Shown here: in pieces, positions 6,667 to 14,078 of the stretch | Position numbering within the stretch: position 1 is the stretch's first letter | Layout: every line of letters begins with the position of its first letter | Source of the DNA: QNFN01 sp964195335 | GTDB lineage: Bacteria > Pseudomonadota > Gammaproteobacteria > QNFN01 | Length of the DNA stretch: 17,231 bases | Direction of reading: 5' to 3' | NCBI GenBank assembly: GCA_964195335.1 | Contig: CAXMPC010000163.1 | Location: forward strand, 1 to 17,231 | The notes under the pieces: model-generated | Told to the model about the DNA's origin: nothing | What the model saw: the letters and a program-made list of their open reading frames with translations, nothing else | The model's database searches: none | Position numbers and translations under genes: made by a program

Positions 6667-8855
6667 GCGGCATCGACGACGTCCATGCCGCCCGGCTGCG
6701 TGCCCTGCTCGATGGAGATGCCCTGGAGCGTATGCCGGTCACGACGGCGGACGACGACACGGAGACGCTGCACGCGTTGTTCGAGTCGCAGCTGCTGAGT
6801 CGCGAGCTCGACCACGCCGCGCGGGCACTGCGCCGCCGCGATATCGGCTACTACACTATCGGCAGCGCCGGTCACGAGGGCAATGCCGTGCTCGGCCGGG
6901 TCACGCGGCCGACCGATCCCGCCTTCCTCCACTACCGCAGCGGCGCGCTGGTACTCGAGCGCGCGCGCCACGACCCGGCCGTCGACGCGGTGCGCGACAC
7001 CCTGCTCGGCGTCGTCGCCGGCCGCGACGAACCGATCGCCGGCGGCCGTCACAAGGTGTGGGGCAGCCGGCCGCTATGGGTCGTGCCGCAGACCAGCACC
7101 ATCGCCAGCCATCTGCCGAAGGCGGTTGGCACCGCGGTGGCGCTGGGCCACGGTGGCACGCTGCCGGTGCCGCGCGACAGTCTCGTGCTGTGCAGCCTCG
7201 GCGACGCCAGCGCCAACCACAGCACAGCGACCGGGGCGTTCAACATGGCGCTCTGGACCGCCTACCGGCGGCTGCCCGTGCCGGTGCTGTTCGTCTGCGA
7301 GGACAACGGCCTCGGCATCTCGGTGCCGACCCCGCCGGGCTGGATCGAACACCGGCTGCGGCCGCAGTTCGGTGACGGCTGGTTTGCCGTCGACGGCTGC
7401 GATCTCGTCGACGCCCTGAAGGTCGCAACCGCCGCAGTGGCGCACTGCCGACGTACCCGGCGCCCAACCTTCCTGCACCTGCGCGTGGTGCGGTTGCTGG
7501 GCCATGCCGGCAGCGACGTCGAAAGCGCCTACCGTGACGCCGACGCCATCGAGTCCGATGCCGCGCGCGACCCGCTTCTGGTCTCGGCTCGACGGCTGCT
7601 CGAGCGCGGTGTCGAAGCCGGGTGCTTGCAGGCGACATGGGCTACGGTACGGGAGCGGGTCGCGGCGGCGGTTGAGGTGGCCGCCGATGCCACACCGCTG
7701 ACGACCCGCGAGGAGGTCATCGCGCCGCTGGCGCCGTGCCATGGCGAGGCTGTCGCGGCCGAGGCGGAGCGAGTCACCGACGCGACCGCGCGGGACGCGG
7801 CCTGGGGTGACGCCGGGTTGCCCGAGGACGGCCCGCCACGGCATCTCGCGGTGCAGATCAACCGGGCGCTGACCGACCTGCTGGCGCAGTATCCCGAGGC
7901 CCTGCTGTTCGGCGAGGACGTGGCGCGCAAGGGCGGTGTCTACCACGTCACCCCGGGACTGCAGGCGCGCTTCGGTCCGCGCCGGGTGTTCGACACCCTG
8001 CTCGACGAGCAGTCGATTCTCGGCATGGCCCAGGGCGCGGCGCTGCTCGGCGCCCTGCCCATCCCCGAGATCCAGTACCTCGCCTACCTGCACAACGCCA
8101 TCGACCAGCTGCGCGGCGAGGCGGCGTCGCTGCAGTTCTTCTCGCAGGGCCAGTTCCGCAACCCGATGGTGGTGCGTATCGCCGGGCTCGGCTACCAAAA
8201 GGGGTTTGGTGGCCATTTCCACAACGACAATGGTATCGCCGCGCTGCGCGAGATCCCGGGGCTGGTGGTCGCCTGTCCGAGCCGCGGCGACGACGCTGTC
8301 GGCCTGCTGCGCACCTGCGCCGCGCTGGCCAAGGTCGACGGCCGGGTGGTGGTGTTTCTAGAGCCGATCGCGCTGTACATGACCCGGGACCTCTACGACG
8401 CCGGTGACAGTCTGTGGGAAACCCCCTACCCGCCGCCTGGCGAGGCGGTGCCGTTCGGCGCCGGACGGGTCCATAACGCCGAGGCCGGCGACCTCCTGAT
8501 CGTCACCTACGGCAACGGCGTGCCGATGGCGCTGCGTGCGGCGCGCCTGCTGGACGAACGTCACGGACTCGCCGTCCGCGTGCTCGACCTGCGCTGGTTG
8601 GCGCCGCTCGATCACGCGGCGGTCGCCGCTCACGCCCGTGATTGCGGCCGCGTCATCGTCCTCGACGAGGGGCGGCGCAGCGGCGGTATCGGCGAGGCGC
8701 TGCTCGCCGGGCTGGTCGAGCAGGGCTGTGGCGGGTTGCCGATCCGCCTGGTAGCCGGCGCCGACAGCTACCAACCGCTCGGTCCGGCCGCCGGGCTGCT
8801 GCTGCCGAATGAAGACCAGGTGGTGGCGGCGGCCGAGGCTCTCTGTGTCGAGTAA
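6663..8855 (+). CDS. 2-oxoacid dehydrogenase E1, fused alpha and beta subunits (TPP-dependent)
   Basis: This enzyme should decarboxylate a 2-oxoacid and transfer the acyl group to the lipoyl domain of an E2 partner. The 730 residues join an E1-alpha-like half (about 1-340) to an E1-beta-like half (about 390-730), normally separate proteins. In the alpha half the thiamine diphosphate motif is LGDASANHS at 179-187 with the closing Asn in CEDN at 215. This departs from the usual GDG by Ala at the third position and has a slightly longer spacing. In the beta half DTLLDEQSILGMAQGAALLG carries the cofactor-activating Glu, GGHFHNDN is the active-site His region, and GDLLIVTYGNGV begins the transketolase C-terminal domain. 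The ATG overlaps the protease stop (ATGA), with GGAG at 6651-6654 as ribosome site. Branched-chain or 2-oxoadipate-type substrates are plausible; none is proven. No E2 or E3 gene is in the window. Confidence 0.9.
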   Translation: MSGIDDVHAARLRALLDGDALERMPVTTADDDTETLHALFESQLLSRELDHAARALRRRDIGYYTIGSAGHEGNAVLGRVTRPTDPAFLHYRSGALVLERARHDPAVDAVRDTLLGVVAGRDEPIAGGRHKVWGSRPLWVVPQTSTIASHLPKAVGTAVALGHGGTLPVPRDSLVLCSLGDASANHSTATGAFNMALWTAYRRLPVPVLFVCEDNGLGISVPTPPGWIEHRLRPQFGDGWFAVDGCDLVDALKVATAAVAHCRRTRRPTFLHLRVVRLLGHAGSDVESAYRDADAIESDAARDPLLVSARRLLERGVEAGCLQATWATVRERVAAAVEVAADATPLTTREEVIAPLAPCHGEAVAAEAERVTDATARDAAWGDAGLPEDGPPRHLAVQINRALTDLLAQYPEALLFGEDVARKGGVYHVTPGLQARFGPRRVFDTLLDEQSILGMAQGAALLGALPIPEIQYLAYLHNAIDQLRGEAASLQFFSQGQFRNPMVVRIAGLGYQKGFGGHFHNDNGIAALREIPGLVVACPSRGDDAVGLLRTCAALAKVDGRVVVFLEPIALYMTRDLYDAGDSLWETPYPPPGEAVPFGAGRVHNAEAGDLLIVTYGNGVPMALRAARLLDERHGLAVRVLDLRWLAPLDHAAVAAHARDCGRVIVLDEGRRSGGIGEALLAGLVEQGCGGLPIRLVAGADSYQPLGPAAGLLLPNEDQVVAAAEALCVE

Positions 8856-8892
8856 TAGCGTCAGCGCCGAACCAGAACCGGGGAGATGATCC

Positions 8893-10422
8893 ATGTCCGA
8901 CGCCGCTGACCTGCTCGAATCCCTCGGCCTCGTGGCCGTCAATTCCGGCGCCTGCAGCGGGCCGGACGGCTGGAGCGGCCTGCGCGACGACGACCTGCTC
9001 GACTCGATCAACCCGGCCAGCGGCGCCGTGATCGCCCGTGTCGCCGCCACCGACGAGGCCGAGTACATGCGGGTAATGGTGGCGGCCGAGGCGGCCGCGC
9101 TCACATGGCGCGAGGTGCCGGCGCCGTGCCGGGGCGATCTCGTCCGCCAGATGGGTGACGCATTGCGCACCCACAAGGATGCGCTCGGCAGCCTGGTGGC
9201 GCTGGAAATGGGCAAGATCAAGGCCGAGGGTGACGGCGAAGTGCAGGAGATGATCGATATTGCCGACTTCGCCGTCGGCCAGTCACGCATGCTCTACGGC
9301 CGCACCATGCACTCGGAGCGGCCGCAACACCGGATGTACGAGCAGTGGCATCCGCTGGGCGTGATCGGTGTCATCACCGCGTTCAACTTCCCGGTAGCGG
9401 TCTGGGCGTGGAATGCCATGATCGGCGCCATCTGCGGCAACGCTGTGGTCTGGAAGCCGTCGGAGAAGACGCCGCTGTGTGCGATCGCCGTCCAGCACCT
9501 GTGTAACCAGGTGCTGGCGGCCAACGACCTGCCCGGCATCTTCTCCCTGTGGATCCCGCGCCGCCGTGAGTTGTCGCAACGGCTGGTAGACGACCCGCGC
9601 GTGGCCATGGTCTCGTTCACCGGTTCCAGTGCCGTCGGTCGTGAAGTGGCGCAGCGGGTGGCTGCCCGCTACGGTCGGAGCCTGCTCGAGTGCAGTGGCA
9701 ACAACGCCATCATCGTCGACGAAACCGCCGATCTGGACCTGGCGGCGCGCGCCATCGTCTTCGGCGCTGTCGGCACGGCCGGTCAGCGCTGCACCACCAC
9801 GCGGCGGGTCATCGTGCACGAATCCCGTTTCGACGACCTCGCCACGCGTCTCAAGGCGGTTTATGCCCAGGTGCGGGTCGGTGATCCGCTCGACCCGGCG
9901 ACCCTGATGGGGCCGCTGATCGACGCCGAAGCGGTCGCCGATTTTGGCGCCGCTGTCAGCGCTCTGCGCGAGGCCGGCGGCGATGTGCTGCACGGTGGCG
10001 GCGTCATCGACGGCCCCGGCCACTTCGTCGAGCCGACATTGGCGGTGGCGGAGGGCGACTGGCCGATGGTTCGGCGCGAGACCTTCGCGCCCATCCTCTA
10101 CCTGGTCCGGTACCGCGATTTCGAAGACGCTGTAGCTATCCAGAACGACGTGCCGCAAGGGCTGTCGTCGGCGCTGTTCACCCGGGATTTACGTCGTGCC
10201 GAAGCGTTCCTGTCGGCGCACGGCAGCGACTGCGGCATCGCCAACGTCAACATCGGGACGTCCGGGGCCGAGATCGGTGGGGCCTTTGGCGGCGAGAAGG
10301 AGACCGGCGGCGGCCGCGAGGCGGGATCCGACGCCTGGCGTGGCTACATGCGCCGACAGACGACGACCATCAACTGGGGTGATGACTTGCCGTTGGCCCA
10401 GGGTATCCGCTTCGGGGACTAG
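8893..10422 (+). CDS. ALDH7/antiquitin-type aldehyde dehydrogenase (probable 2-aminoadipate semialdehyde dehydrogenase)
   Basis: This NAD(P)-dependent aldehyde dehydrogenase has 509 residues and matches the antiquitin (ALDH7A1/AmaB) family along its length. Diagnostic stretches are EMGKIKAEGDGEVQEMID, SERPQHRMYEQWHPLG, ITAFNFPVAVWAWN, TSGAEIGGAFGGEKETGGGR and the ending LPLAQGIRFGD. The catalytic Glu is at 266 (LLECSGNNA) and the nucleophilic Cys at 300 (GTAGQRCTTTRR). The family oxidises 2-aminoadipate 6-semialdehyde in lysine breakdown, and some members oxidise other aldehydes. Around 220-227 the usual glycine-rich coenzyme loop is replaced by WIPRRREL, an unusual feature. The gene starts 37 bases after the fused E1 with GGGGAG as ribosome site and is probably co-transcribed. 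Family assignment is strong, substrate less so. Confidence 0.9.
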   Translation: MSDAADLLESLGLVAVNSGACSGPDGWSGLRDDDLLDSINPASGAVIARVAATDEAEYMRVMVAAEAAALTWREVPAPCRGDLVRQMGDALRTHKDALGSLVALEMGKIKAEGDGEVQEMIDIADFAVGQSRMLYGRTMHSERPQHRMYEQWHPLGVIGVITAFNFPVAVWAWNAMIGAICGNAVVWKPSEKTPLCAIAVQHLCNQVLAANDLPGIFSLWIPRRRELSQRLVDDPRVAMVSFTGSSAVGREVAQRVAARYGRSLLECSGNNAIIVDETADLDLAARAIVFGAVGTAGQRCTTTRRVIVHESRFDDLATRLKAVYAQVRVGDPLDPATLMGPLIDAEAVADFGAAVSALREAGGDVLHGGGVIDGPGHFVEPTLAVAEGDWPMVRRETFAPILYLVRYRDFEDAVAIQNDVPQGLSSALFTRDLRRAEAFLSAHGSDCGIANVNIGTSGAEIGGAFGGEKETGGGREAGSDAWRGYMRRQTTTINWGDDLPLAQGIRFGD

Positions 10423-10448
10423 GCGCTCACCCGACCATCCACCGGCAT

Positions 10449-10472
10449 TGTCGGGCTGAAGCCCGACCTACA
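10449..10472 (-). repeat. REP-like palindromic repeat, copy A
   Basis: A 24-base element forms a perfect seven-base stem, GTCGGGC (10450-10456) and GCCCGAC (10461-10467), closed by a TGAA loop. It lies 26 bases after the aldehyde dehydrogenase stop. An inverted near-copy is found at 10498-10521. Elements of this form, a flanking GTAGG followed by a GTCGGGC hairpin, are familiar to me as repeated intergenic sequences in several gammaproteobacteria; that is memory, not a search. It probably acts as an end-of-transcript structure for the plus-strand run, though no U-run follows. Confidence 0.75.
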
Positions 10473-10497
10473 GGGTGCTCCGCCGGCCGTTGAGTGG

Positions 10498-10521
10498 CGT
10501 AGGTCGGACTTCAGTCCGACA
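10498..10521 (+). repeat. REP-like palindromic repeat, copy B (inverted to copy A)
   Basis: This copy has stem arms GTCGGAC (10503-10509) and GTCCGAC (10514-10520) around TTCA. It is inverted relative to copy A and about 25 bases away. The two differ in the stem by a paired change, G-C to A-T, that keeps the hairpin. Its right arm runs into the last codons and stop of the DUF255 gene at 10511-10513, so the repeat supplies the end of that reading frame. It may serve as the 3' structure for the minus-strand transcript. Confidence 0.75.
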
Positions 10522-12523
10522 GGGCGTCTGCGCCGGAGAGCGCACGCCGCAGTGCATCGGCATCGGGCAGTGGCGCCGAGCAGGCAGTGCCACGACAGAG
10601 GTAGGCGGTGAACGGCCCGTTGGCCGTCATCGCCCCGAGCGCCCCGGGGAGATCGGATTCGCCTGGAGGGATGACGAAGCGCAGTGTCTCCGGAGCGAGC
10701 CAGTCACCGAGGCCATCGAGGGCCTCAGGCGCGGCACGCACCACGACCTGGGACGGAGGCGCATGGTGCTCGGCGAGCGCCAGCAGCAGGCCACAGTGGG
10801 CCGAGGCCGCCTGCTCGAGCAGGGCGCCGGCCGCCTTCAAGGCACGGTCGGCGGCGGCCAGGTAGCGCGGCTCGCCGAGCAGGTGGCCGAGCCGCCCCAG
10901 GGCACGGGCGGCAACCCCGTTGCCAGCGGGTACAGCGTCATCGCCAAACGGCTTCGGCCGGGTGATCAGCGATTCGTGATCGGCTGCCGTGAAGTGGAAA
11001 CCGCCGCGCTCTGGGTCCTCAAAGCGGTTGAGCAGGGCGTCGGCCAGGGCGATGGCAAAATCGAGATCGGCCCGGCGCCAGCGCGACTGCAACAGTTCCA
11101 GCGCGCCGTCGAGAACGAAGGCGTGGTCGTCGAGGTAGCCGTCAAGGTAGGCGGTGCCGTCTTTCCAGGCGACATGAAGCCGGCCGTCGATCCAGGTCTC
11201 TCGGCGGATGAAGTCGAGGGTGTCAGCGGCGAGATCGATCCATTCCGGCTTGGTCAGAAGGCGCCCGGCACGGGCCAGTCCGGCCACCGCGAGGCCATTC
11301 CACGAGGTCAACACCTTGTCGTCTCGCCCCGGCCGTACCCGCGGTTCGCGGGCTGCGAACAGGGTGGTGCGAATGCGTTCGATCACCTCCGGATCGGCGG
11401 CGCCGTCGTCATGACGGTGCAGGTGCCAACCGCCCTCGAAGTTGGGTCGACCGTCGAGGTCGAAGATGTCGACCGCGGCGGCGAAGTCATCGGGCGCGAG
11501 CAGGGCTTCGAGCTGGCCGCGGCTCCAGACGTAGAATTTGCCCTCGTGCCCCTCGCTGTCGGCATCAAGCGCGCTGTAGAACCCGCCGGCCGGGTCGCGC
11601 ATCTCGCGCACCAACCAGGAAACGGTCGTCGTGGCGGCGTCAGCAAACAGCGGGTCACCGCTGCGCCGTGCCGCCTCGGCGTAGAGCGGCAGCAGCTGGG
11701 CGTTGTCGTAGAGCATCTTTTCGAAGTGGGGGATCATCCAGTCGGCGTCGACACTGTAGCGGCAGAAGCCGCCACCGACCTGGTCAGACAGGCCGCCGAG
11801 TGCCATGCGCCGCATGGTGTGCATCGCCATCGCCTCGCCACCTTCTTCGCGGCCCGGGCCGAGCAGGAAGGCGAGCAGGGTAGGCTGTGGGAATTTCGGG
11901 GCCCCGCCGAAGCCGCCACGACGATCGTCGTAGGCACGCGCCAGCTCGCTGCGTGCCGTCGCCAAGACCGTAGGCGCCGGGGCCGTGGCGTGGGCCGGCG
12001 GACCTTGCTCGATCCGGTCCAGGGTCTCGGCCAGCGAGGTGCTCTGCTGGCGGATGGTGTCGCGCTGTTCGCGGAAGACGTGCGCCGCTTGCTGCAGCAG
12101 CTGGGTGAACGACGGCAGGCCGTGGCGCGGCTCGGATGGGAAGTAGGTGCCGGCGAAAAAGGGCATCCGGTCCTGCGGGTCGAGCAGTACCGTCAGCGGC
12201 CAGCCACCGCCGCGCTGCTGCATTACCTGGTGCACGGTCTGGTAGATCTTGTCGAGGTCGGGTCGCTCCTCGCGGTCGACCTTGATGTTGACGTAGAGCT
12301 CGTTCATGACCTGCGCCGTCGCCTCGTCCTCGAACGACTCGTGGGCCATGACATGGCACCAGTGGCAGGCGGAGTAGCCGATCGAGAGCAGGATCGGCTT
12401 GTCCTCGCGTTTGGCCTCTTCCAGCGCCGCGTGGCTCCACGGTCGCCAGTCGACCGGGTTGGCGGCGTGCTGCTGCAGGTAGGGGCTCGGCTCATCGGCG
12501 AGCGCATTGCGGTGGGATGTCAT
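10511..12523 (-). CDS. DUF255 thioredoxin-fold protein (YyaL/SPATA20-like)
   Basis: This is a 670-residue protein of the DUF255 family, found in bacteria and as SPATA20 in animals, whose function is not well established. The N-terminal thioredoxin-like domain begins NALADEPSPYLQQHAANPVDW and has a CHWC redox-type motif (Cys53, Cys56) within SIGYSACHWCHVM. The following KVDREERPDLDKIY and GGGWPLTVLLDP blocks are the other family hallmarks. The rest, about 200-670, resembles the alpha/alpha-barrel of N-acylglucosamine epimerases and six-hairpin glycosidases. ATG 12523 is preferred: AAGG stands six bases upstream and the family homology starts directly after it. The frame also opens at a TTG at 12553, which lies in the probable promoter. 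The C terminus ends inside a repeat element. It is convergent with the aldehyde dehydrogenase gene and divergent from the acyltransferase gene. Confidence 0.92.
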   Translation of the reverse strand: MTSHRNALADEPSPYLQQHAANPVDWRPWSHAALEEAKREDKPILLSIGYSACHWCHVMAHESFEDEATAQVMNELYVNIKVDREERPDLDKIYQTVHQVMQQRGGGWPLTVLLDPQDRMPFFAGTYFPSEPRHGLPSFTQLLQQAAHVFREQRDTIRQQSTSLAETLDRIEQGPPAHATAPAPTVLATARSELARAYDDRRGGFGGAPKFPQPTLLAFLLGPGREEGGEAMAMHTMRRMALGGLSDQVGGGFCRYSVDADWMIPHFEKMLYDNAQLLPLYAEAARRSGDPLFADAATTTVSWLVREMRDPAGGFYSALDADSEGHEGKFYVWSRGQLEALLAPDDFAAAVDIFDLDGRPNFEGGWHLHRHDDGAADPEVIERIRTTLFAAREPRVRPGRDDKVLTSWNGLAVAGLARAGRLLTKPEWIDLAADTLDFIRRETWIDGRLHVAWKDGTAYLDGYLDDHAFVLDGALELLQSRWRRADLDFAIALADALLNRFEDPERGGFHFTAADHESLITRPKPFGDDAVPAGNGVAARALGRLGHLLGEPRYLAAADRALKAAGALLEQAASAHCGLLLALAEHHAPPSQVVVRAAPEALDGLGDWLAPETLRFVIPPGESDLPGALGAMTANGPFTAYLCRGTACSAPLPDADALRRALSGADALSD

Positions 12524-12552
12524 GGCAGACCTTAATCCGAGTGAATCAGTCA

Positions 12553-12596
12553 ACTATACCCGGTTGGCCGAAGTGCCACCAAGCGGGTGGTATAGT
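12553..12596. promoter_or_regulatory. Divergent promoter region with symmetric TATAGT boxes
   Basis: A perfect eight-base inverted repeat, ACTATACC at 12553-12560 and GGTATAGT at 12589-12596, flanks an imperfect inner dyad (CGGTTGG at 12561-12567 and CCAAGCG at 12579-12585). The outer arms place TATAGT as a -10-like box on each strand: reading left at 12558-12553 toward the DUF255 gene and reading right at 12591-12596 toward the acyltransferase gene. Predicted leaders would be about 23 and 34 bases. A weak TTGGTG (12582-12577) is spaced 18 bases from the leftward box; the rightward box has no good -35. The symmetry suggests a shared regulator or simply opposed promoters. Confidence 0.45.
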
Positions 12597-12636
12597 CGCG
12601 CCGTCTTTCGCAGCCCCCGGTGACGACCCGGATCCG

Positions 12637-13545
12637 ATGCGCCCGCGCGACCTACTGATTTGGAGCGGATTCGGCCTGCTGCGGCTGCTGTCTCTGCCGC
12701 CCTGGCCGCTGCGGCTGCGCCTCGGTCGCGGTCTGGGCCGTCTGCTCTACCACCTGATGCCACGCCCGCGCCACGTCGCCCGGGTGAACCTGCGCCTGGT
12801 CTATCCGGACCTCGACGAAAAGGCCATCGAGCGGCGGCTGCGACGCCATTTCATCGAGCTCGGGATCGGCTTGTTCGAACTGGGGCTCGCCTGGTGGGAG
12901 CGGGACGATCGTCTCGAGGCGCTGCTGGAAGTCGAAGGGTGGGAGAACGTCGAGGCGGCGCGTGCCGACGGCCGCGGGGTCATCCTGCTGACGCCGCACT
13001 GCACCACCCTCGAACTCGGTGGCCGGTTCATGGCCAAGCGGTTGCCAATCGTGGTCACCTACAAGCCGGACAAGGACCCGCTGGTCGACCGCCTGATCCG
13101 GGCTAACCGACTGGCGCACAAGCGCAGTGCAGAGCACGATCTGCTGCCGGCCGACGACGTCCGCGGCATGCTGCGCGTGCTGCGGCGTGGCGGGGTGATC
13201 TGGTACGCCCCGGACATCAACTACAAGGGCAGGGAGCGGGTGTTCGCCGACTTTTTCGGCGTGCCGGCAGCGACGGCGCCGCACCCGGCGAAGATCGCCG
13301 CCCACGGCAAGGCGCGCATGGTCCCGTACGTGGTGGCGCGGCGGAGGGACGGCGGCTACCGGCTGGTGATCGATCCGCCACTGGAAGGTTTCCCGACCGG
13401 CGATGCCACGGCCGACACGCAGGTGATGAACCGGGCGCTCGAGGCGCTGGTGGCCCGCTGTCCAGACAGCTACCTGTGGATCATGCGCCGCTTCCTGACC
13501 CGGCCCGATCCGGAGGCCGATCCTTACCGGAAAGGTACGATCTAG
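12637..13545 (+). CDS. LpxL/HtrB-family lipid A acyltransferase
   Basis: This inner-membrane acyltransferase of 302 residues adds a secondary acyl chain to the lipid A precursor, on the cytoplasmic face. It has a hydrophobic N-terminal segment (LLIWSGFGLLRLLSLPPWPL) as a membrane anchor. The catalytic HX4(D/E) motif is HCTTLE with His121 and Glu126. Further conserved blocks are YKPDKDPLVDRLI, GGVIWYAPDINYKGRERVF and FFGVPAATAP. The length equals E. coli LpxL (about 306). LpxL is closest by motif, but LpxM or LpxP-like activity is not excluded. The start at 12637 is chosen because residues before it in the frame are unrelated; its ribosome site is weak. The stop at 13543-13545 touches the stop of the convergent stress protein gene with no base between. 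The nearby oxidoreductase and aminotransferase may also serve lipid A. Confidence 0.9.
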   Translation: MRPRDLLIWSGFGLLRLLSLPPWPLRLRLGRGLGRLLYHLMPRPRHVARVNLRLVYPDLDEKAIERRLRRHFIELGIGLFELGLAWWERDDRLEALLEVEGWENVEAARADGRGVILLTPHCTTLELGGRFMAKRLPIVVTYKPDKDPLVDRLIRANRLAHKRSAEHDLLPADDVRGMLRVLRRGGVIWYAPDINYKGRERVFADFFGVPAATAPHPAKIAAHGKARMVPYVVARRRDGGYRLVIDPPLEGFPTGDATADTQVMNRALEALVARCPDSYLWIMRRFLTRPDPEADPYRKGTI

Positions 13546-13992
13546 TCAGTCGCCCTCGGCACCGACCCGCACCGCGAGGACGTCGCACGGCGCCCCGTGC
13601 AACACGGAATTGGCGGTCGATCCGAGCAGCAGTGCCAGGCCATGGCGGCCGTGGCTACCGACCACGATCATGTCGACGCCGTACTCCTCGGCCGTCCGCT
13701 TGATCTCGGCGCCGGTCGCGCCGAGCGTGACACTGCGTTGACAGTCAGCGATGCCGAGTTCTGACGCCAGGCGGTCGAGGTTCTCGCGCGCCTCGTCGAC
13801 CAGCCGCCCGTCGACGTCCACCGGCTCGGCCAGCATCATGTCGTTGGAGAGCTCGAGCGGGACGTAGTCGACCACGTGGAGCAGGCTCAGACGGGCACCG
13901 TAGCGCTGGGCCAATTCCACGGCACGCGCGCCGACGTGGCGCGATTCCGGGGCGAAATCGGTGGCGAGCAGGATGTGGCTGTAATCGTCCAT
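13546..13992 (-). CDS. Universal stress protein, UspA family
   Basis: This is a small cytoplasmic stress protein of 148 residues with the Usp alpha/beta fold: YSHILLATDF as first strand, SLLHVVDYVPLE as second, and MIVVGSHGRHGLALLLGS as the nucleotide-binding loop near the C terminus. The loop is like the ATP-binding G-2X-G-9X-G(S/T) motif but has eight rather than nine residues in its middle, as I recall for UspA homologues of pseudomonads that read GSHGRHGLALLLGSTAN. ATP binding is therefore uncertain. The start is fixed by GAGGGAGAG at 14005-13997. The gene converges on the acyltransferase with abutting stop codons, so their transcripts must overlap or end inside each other. Confidence 0.93.
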   Translation of the reverse strand: MDDYSHILLATDFAPESRHVGARAVELAQRYGARLSLLHVVDYVPLELSNDMMLAEPVDVDGRLVDEARENLDRLASELGIADCQRSVTLGATGAEIKRTAEEYGVDMIVVGSHGRHGLALLLGSTANSVLHGAPCDVLAVRVGAEGD

Positions 13993-14041
13993 GCGGCTCT
14001 CCCTCGGCCGTGTGATCCGTTATGAATTCTAGTGCCTGTGG

Positions 14042-14047
14042 TGTAAT
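14042..14047 (+). promoter_or_regulatory. Candidate -10 element for the oxidoreductase-aminotransferase unit
   Basis: TGTAAT matches the sigma70 -10 consensus at five of six positions and lies in the 86-base divergent gap. TTATGA at 14020-14025 could be a poor -35 at a 16-base spacing. A start of transcription near 14054 would leave the ATG at 14022 outside the message and so favours ATG 14079 for the oxidoreductase. The evidence is positional only. Confidence 0.25.
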
Positions 14048-14078
14048 CTCGCACCGTCACCACGTCGAACCCCAAGTC

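Noticed and set aside
6663..8855. The fused E1 as a frame or assembly artefact joining two genes
   Set aside because: The frame is continuous through a plausible linker with the same codon use, and fused E1 alpha-beta proteins of about this length are known in bacteria.
10475..12535. A 686-codon open frame on the plus strand covering the whole DUF255 gene
   Set aside because: It is antisense to a well-supported gene, its translation lacks any recognisable domain and is compositionally odd, and long antisense frames are expected in GC-rich genes.
12524..12553. TTG at 12553 as the start of the DUF255 protein
   Set aside because: It falls in the presumed promoter box; ATG 12523 has AAGG six bases upstream and begins the conserved sequence.
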